From: Aquimarina sp040786285
GTDB lineage: Bacteria; Bacteroidota; Bacteroidia; Flavobacteriales; Flavobacteriaceae
NCBI RefSeq assembly: GCF_040786285.1
Contig: NZ_JBFMKQ010000001.1
Coordinates: 1-64,000, forward strand
DNA length: 64,000 bases
Reading direction: 5' to 3'
Under the pieces are notes generated by a model that saw only the letters and a list, made by a program, of their open reading frames with translations, did no database searches and had not been told where the DNA came from. The translations under genes and the position numbers were made by a program. Below, piece by piece: positions 61,277 through 64,000 of the stretch (its first letter is position 1; each line of letters begins with the position of its first letter).

Positions 61277-61915
61277 ATGAAATATTCGGTCGTAATCGTA
61301 GAAGATCATATCTTGCTCTCCCAGGCCCTATCAGGACTAGTAGATGGGTTTGCTAAGTTCAAAATATTGTATATCTGTAAAAACGGAAAAGAACTTCTAA
61401 CTCGATTTAAAGATCCAAAAAACATTCCTGATATTGTCCTTATGGATATCAATATGCCTATCATGAATGGCATTGAGACCACAGCGGTTTTAAAAGAAGA
61501 ATACCCAGAAGTTAAAGTATTGGCGCTGTCTGTTGAAGAAGATGAAAAAACTATTCTCAAAATGCTAAGAGCCGGTGCAAAGGGATATCTTTTAAAGGAC
61601 ACAGAAAAAAGCATCTTAGAAAATGCTCTAGTCGAAATACAAGAAACAGGTTTTTATCACACCAAGAATGTTACCAATCTCTTATTAGGGTCTTTAAACC
61701 CTAAAAGCGAAGACAATGTTGTGCTTAAAGATCGGGAGCTGGAGTTCATTAAACATGCCTGTACAGAAAAAACGTATAAAGAGATTGCAGGAGATATGTG
61801 TTTAAGTCCAAAAACTATTGAAGGTTACAGGGATTCAATTTTTGAAAAACTAGACCTAAAAAACAGAACAGGTTTGGTTATTTATGCCATTAAGAACAAA
61901 ATATTTGTTCCATAA
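61277..61915 (+). CDS. NarL/LuxR-type response regulator
   Basis: A 212-residue regulator. The receiver domain has VEDH and the phosphorylatable Asp57 (VLMDINMPIMNG), with the conserved Ser/Lys pattern in ALSVEEDEKT and YLLKDTEKS. The LuxR-type helix-turn-helix is at about 150-212 (KTYKEIAGDMCLSPKTIEGY). It is the cognate partner of the kinase upstream. The inverted ATCCCCTTTTTT sites before the operon are possible targets. Confidence 0.93.
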   Translation: MKYSVVIVEDHILLSQALSGLVDGFAKFKILYICKNGKELLTRFKDPKNIPDIVLMDINMPIMNGIETTAVLKEEYPEVKVLALSVEEDEKTILKMLRAGAKGYLLKDTEKSILENALVEIQETGFYHTKNVTNLLLGSLNPKSEDNVVLKDRELEFIKHACTEKTYKEIAGDMCLSPKTIEGYRDSIFEKLDLKNRTGLVIYAIKNKIFVP

Positions 61916-62057
61916 TATCTATTCTGCATATTATAATTACTTTTGGCTCGTTTATTGTAAAAGTAAAATTGCAACCATTTTATATCCATTGTGGTTTTGA
62001 AGTTCTTTTTAAATAAACTAACCATCTTATACTTGACTAAAAACAGTGTTTTTTGTT

Positions 62058-62065
62058 TATTTTTG
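62058..62065 (+). promoter_or_regulatory. Possible rpoN promoter (-7 element)
   Basis: TATTTTTG followed by TGAG matches TAnnTTTG, 28 bases before the rpoN ATG. A TTG stands 22 bases upstream, at the long end of accepted spacing. Confidence 0.45.
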
Positions 62066-62092
62066 TGAGTACAAGAACATTGATGATTTTTT

Positions 62093-63553
62093 ATGCTAAA
62101 GCAACAATTAAATTTTAAACTTTCTCAAAAACTATCTCCGCAGCAGATTCAACTCATGAAGTTGATTCAACTTCCTACGCAAGCTTTTGAGCAGCGTCTT
62201 AAACAAGAAATGGAAGAAAACCCTGCTCTAGATAGTGGCAAAGAAAAAGCGGATGAATATGACGATGCTTTTAGTAATGAAAGTAATGCGGATGAAGAGT
62301 ATGGAACTGAAAAAATAGAGGCCGATATCAATGTTGATGAATATCTTAGTGACGATGAAATTCCCAGCTATAGATTGAGCTCAAATAATTATAGTGCTGA
62401 TGATGAAGATAAGAGTGTTCCTTATGCTTCTGGGACCACGTTTCATCAACACTTAATTAATCAGTTAAACACATATAGGTTTGATGATGAAGAACGAGAA
62501 ATCGCAGAGTTTCTTGTTGGCAGCGTTGATGAAAGTGGGTACATTAGAAGATCTTTACCTGATGTATTAGATGATCTGGCCTTTACCCAAAATGTATATA
62601 CTACTGAAGAAAAAATAGAAAATATCTTAAAAATAGTTCACCAACTTGATCCAGCTGGTGTTGGTGCTCGTAACTTACAAGAATGCCTATTAATACAACT
62701 CGACAGAAAAGAGAATACAATCCCAATCAAACTGGCTTCAGAAATATTAAGAAACGCATTTGATCACTTTAGTAAAAAACATTATGAAAAACTTCTACTA
62801 AAGTTTGATATTACCGAGGAAGATTTAAAAGATGCAATAGAAGAAATCGAGCATCTAAACCCTAAACCAGGTGGTGCATATTCTGGAAACAACCGAATGA
62901 TTGAACATGTAGTCCCCGATTTTACAATCAGAATTGTAGACGGTGAACTAGAGCTAACATTAAATGGGCGTAATGCCCCAGAACTACATGTTTCTAGAGA
63001 GTACAATAACATGCTTCAAGGATATAAAGCCAGTAAAGAAAAATCTAAATCGCAGAAGGATGCTGTTTTGTTTATAAAACAAAAATTAGATGCCGCAAAA
63101 TGGTTTATCGAAGCTGTAAAACAAAGACAACAAACACTTTTTATTACCATGAGTGCAATAATGCACTACCAAAAAAGTTATTTCCTTAGTGGAGACGAAC
63201 GAAATCTAAGGCCGATGATCTTAAAAGACATTGCCGATGAGATCGAGATGGATGTAAGTACTGTTTCTAGAGTAGCTAATAGCAAATATGCAGATACTCC
63301 ATATGGAACAAAACTGATTAAAGAGTTTTTCTCTGAATCCATGACTAATGTTGAAGGAGAAGAGGTATCCACAAGAGAAATAAAAAAAATACTGGAAATA
63401 ACTATAGGAGAAGAAGACAAGAAAAAGCCTCTTACAGACGAGAAACTTGCTAAGATCTTAAAAGAAAAAGGATACCCTATAGCCAGAAGAACTGTAGCTA
63501 AATACAGAGAACAATTAGATATTCCTGTGGCGAGGTTACGAAAGAAAATTTGA
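62093..63553 (+). CDS. rpoN: RNA polymerase sigma-54 factor
   Basis: A 486-residue sigma-N. The glutamine/leucine-rich activator-contact region opens the protein (QQLNFKLSQKLSPQQIQLMK), followed by an acidic stretch (about 40-110), the core-binding domain and the DNA-binding domain. The RpoN box reads ARRTVAKYRE near the C-terminus. Its stop overlaps the next ATG (TGATG). I recall rpoN directly following asnS in many Flavobacteriaceae; here they are almost 30 kb apart. Confidence 0.97.
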   Translation: MLKQQLNFKLSQKLSPQQIQLMKLIQLPTQAFEQRLKQEMEENPALDSGKEKADEYDDAFSNESNADEEYGTEKIEADINVDEYLSDDEIPSYRLSSNNYSADDEDKSVPYASGTTFHQHLINQLNTYRFDDEEREIAEFLVGSVDESGYIRRSLPDVLDDLAFTQNVYTTEEKIENILKIVHQLDPAGVGARNLQECLLIQLDRKENTIPIKLASEILRNAFDHFSKKHYEKLLLKFDITEEDLKDAIEEIEHLNPKPGGAYSGNNRMIEHVVPDFTIRIVDGELELTLNGRNAPELHVSREYNNMLQGYKASKEKSKSQKDAVLFIKQKLDAAKWFIEAVKQRQQTLFITMSAIMHYQKSYFLSGDERNLRPMILKDIADEIEMDVSTVSRVANSKYADTPYGTKLIKEFFSESMTNVEGEEVSTREIKKILEITIGEEDKKKPLTDEKLAKILKEKGYPIARRTVAKYREQLDIPVARLRKKI

Positions 63554-64000
63554 TGAATTTTTTTCTTAAAAGCATTTCTTATATTTTACACCCTTTATTA
63601 ATGCCCCTTGTAGGTGCGGTTATTTACTTTACCTGTGCTCCAAGGTATATTCCTGATGATATCATTAGAATAAAGGTTTTTGGATTAATCATACTTACCG
63701 TTTTAATCCCGATAGTATTATTCTTTTTCTTAAAAAGCTTTGGCACTATTACCTCAATACATTTAGAAGAAGTACAACAACGTAAAATCCCATTACTACT
63801 TCAGTCAATTTTACTTATTGTAGCGATTAAAATGATTATAGATATATATCACTATCCCGAACTTTATTACTTCTTCTTAGGGATTTTATTTTCATCATTA
63901 AGTGCCATTTTTATGGTACTATTCAATATCAAAGCTAGCCTACATATGATAGGTATTAGTGGAATTACGATGTTTACCGTTGCATTAAGTATACATTTCG
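63553..64000 (+). CDS. Multi-pass membrane protein (cut by window edge)
   Basis: The ATG at 63553 shares bases with the rpoN stop, and 149 codons stay open to the window's end. The peptide begins MNFFLKSISYILHPLLMPLV and shows about four hydrophobic helices with short loops (VFGLIILTVLIPIVLFFFLK, LQSILLIVAIKMII). I recall a membrane protein of this kind after rpoN in this family, sometimes annotated as PAP2-like, but no phosphatase motif is visible in the part present. Confidence 0.8.
   Translation, partial: MNFFLKSISYILHPLLMPLVGAVIYFTCAPRYIPDDIIRIKVFGLIILTVLIPIVLFFFLKSFGTITSIHLEEVQQRKIPLLLQSILLIVAIKMIIDIYHYPELYYFFLGILFSSLSAIFMVLFNIKASLHMIGISGITMFTVALSIHF

Overview
The window looks like chromosomal DNA of a marine Flavobacteriaceae bacterium (phylum Bacteroidota). 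The DNA is AT-rich. Promoters follow the Bacteroidota pattern: a TTG about 18-19 bases upstream of TAnnTTTG. Many products are outer-membrane barrels, SPFH/PspA envelope proteins and lipoproteins. The core gene order (rimP-nusA-infB; rplM-rpsI-rpsB-tsf-pyrH-frr; asnS; rpoN) is typical of the family. An Aquimarina-like genus is my guess only.

Layout. 1-180: end of an IS3-type insertion sequence. 187-4898: rimP-nusA-infB operon on the minus strand, with a terminator-like hairpin in its leader. 5070-12538: universal stress protein, tRNA-Gln(UUG) followed by tandem copies of its 3' end and terminator, a TMEM260/DUF2723-like membrane glycosyltransferase, a polysaccharide deacetylase, a cysteine-less thioredoxin and a metallophosphoesterase. 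12539-20414: polA, a collagen-like lipoprotein, a beta-lactamase-fold hydrolase and a CBM9/DUF5916 outer-membrane protein. 20611-25414: ribosomal protein, EF-Ts, UMP kinase and RRF genes; the tsf promoter lies in the loop of the rpsB terminator. 25504-32447: a DUF5686 protein, an RND (MMPL-type) exporter and asnS.

32448-62092 is an accessory block between asnS and rpoN, which I recall as neighbours in many Flavobacteriaceae. It holds five groups. (i) katG, an ankyrin protein and an unknown protein. (ii) An outer-membrane receptor, serine hydrolase, LytS-type kinase and LytTR regulator operon. (iii) A long envelope-maintenance cluster: an XRE regulator, then YbjN/CesT-like chaperone, PspA, YqiJ/NfeD-like protein, flotillin, two small membrane proteins and a 1649-residue AAA+ ATPase. 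(iv) A MarR-GNAT pair and three paralogous lipoproteins, each with two CBM21-like domains. (v) A duplicated two-gene module (anchored periplasmic protein plus 7-TM protein) ending in a histidine kinase and a NarL-type regulator. The window closes with rpoN and a partial membrane protein.

The strongest candidates for something undescribed are the duplicated anchored-protein/7-TM module with its kinase and regulator (57293-61915), the PspA-flotillin-AAA+ cluster (42936-52737) and the tandem CBM21-like lipoproteins (53883-56693). At the DNA level, the notable items are the promoter inside a terminator loop before tsf, the leader hairpin before rimP, and the amplified tRNA-Gln 3' end.
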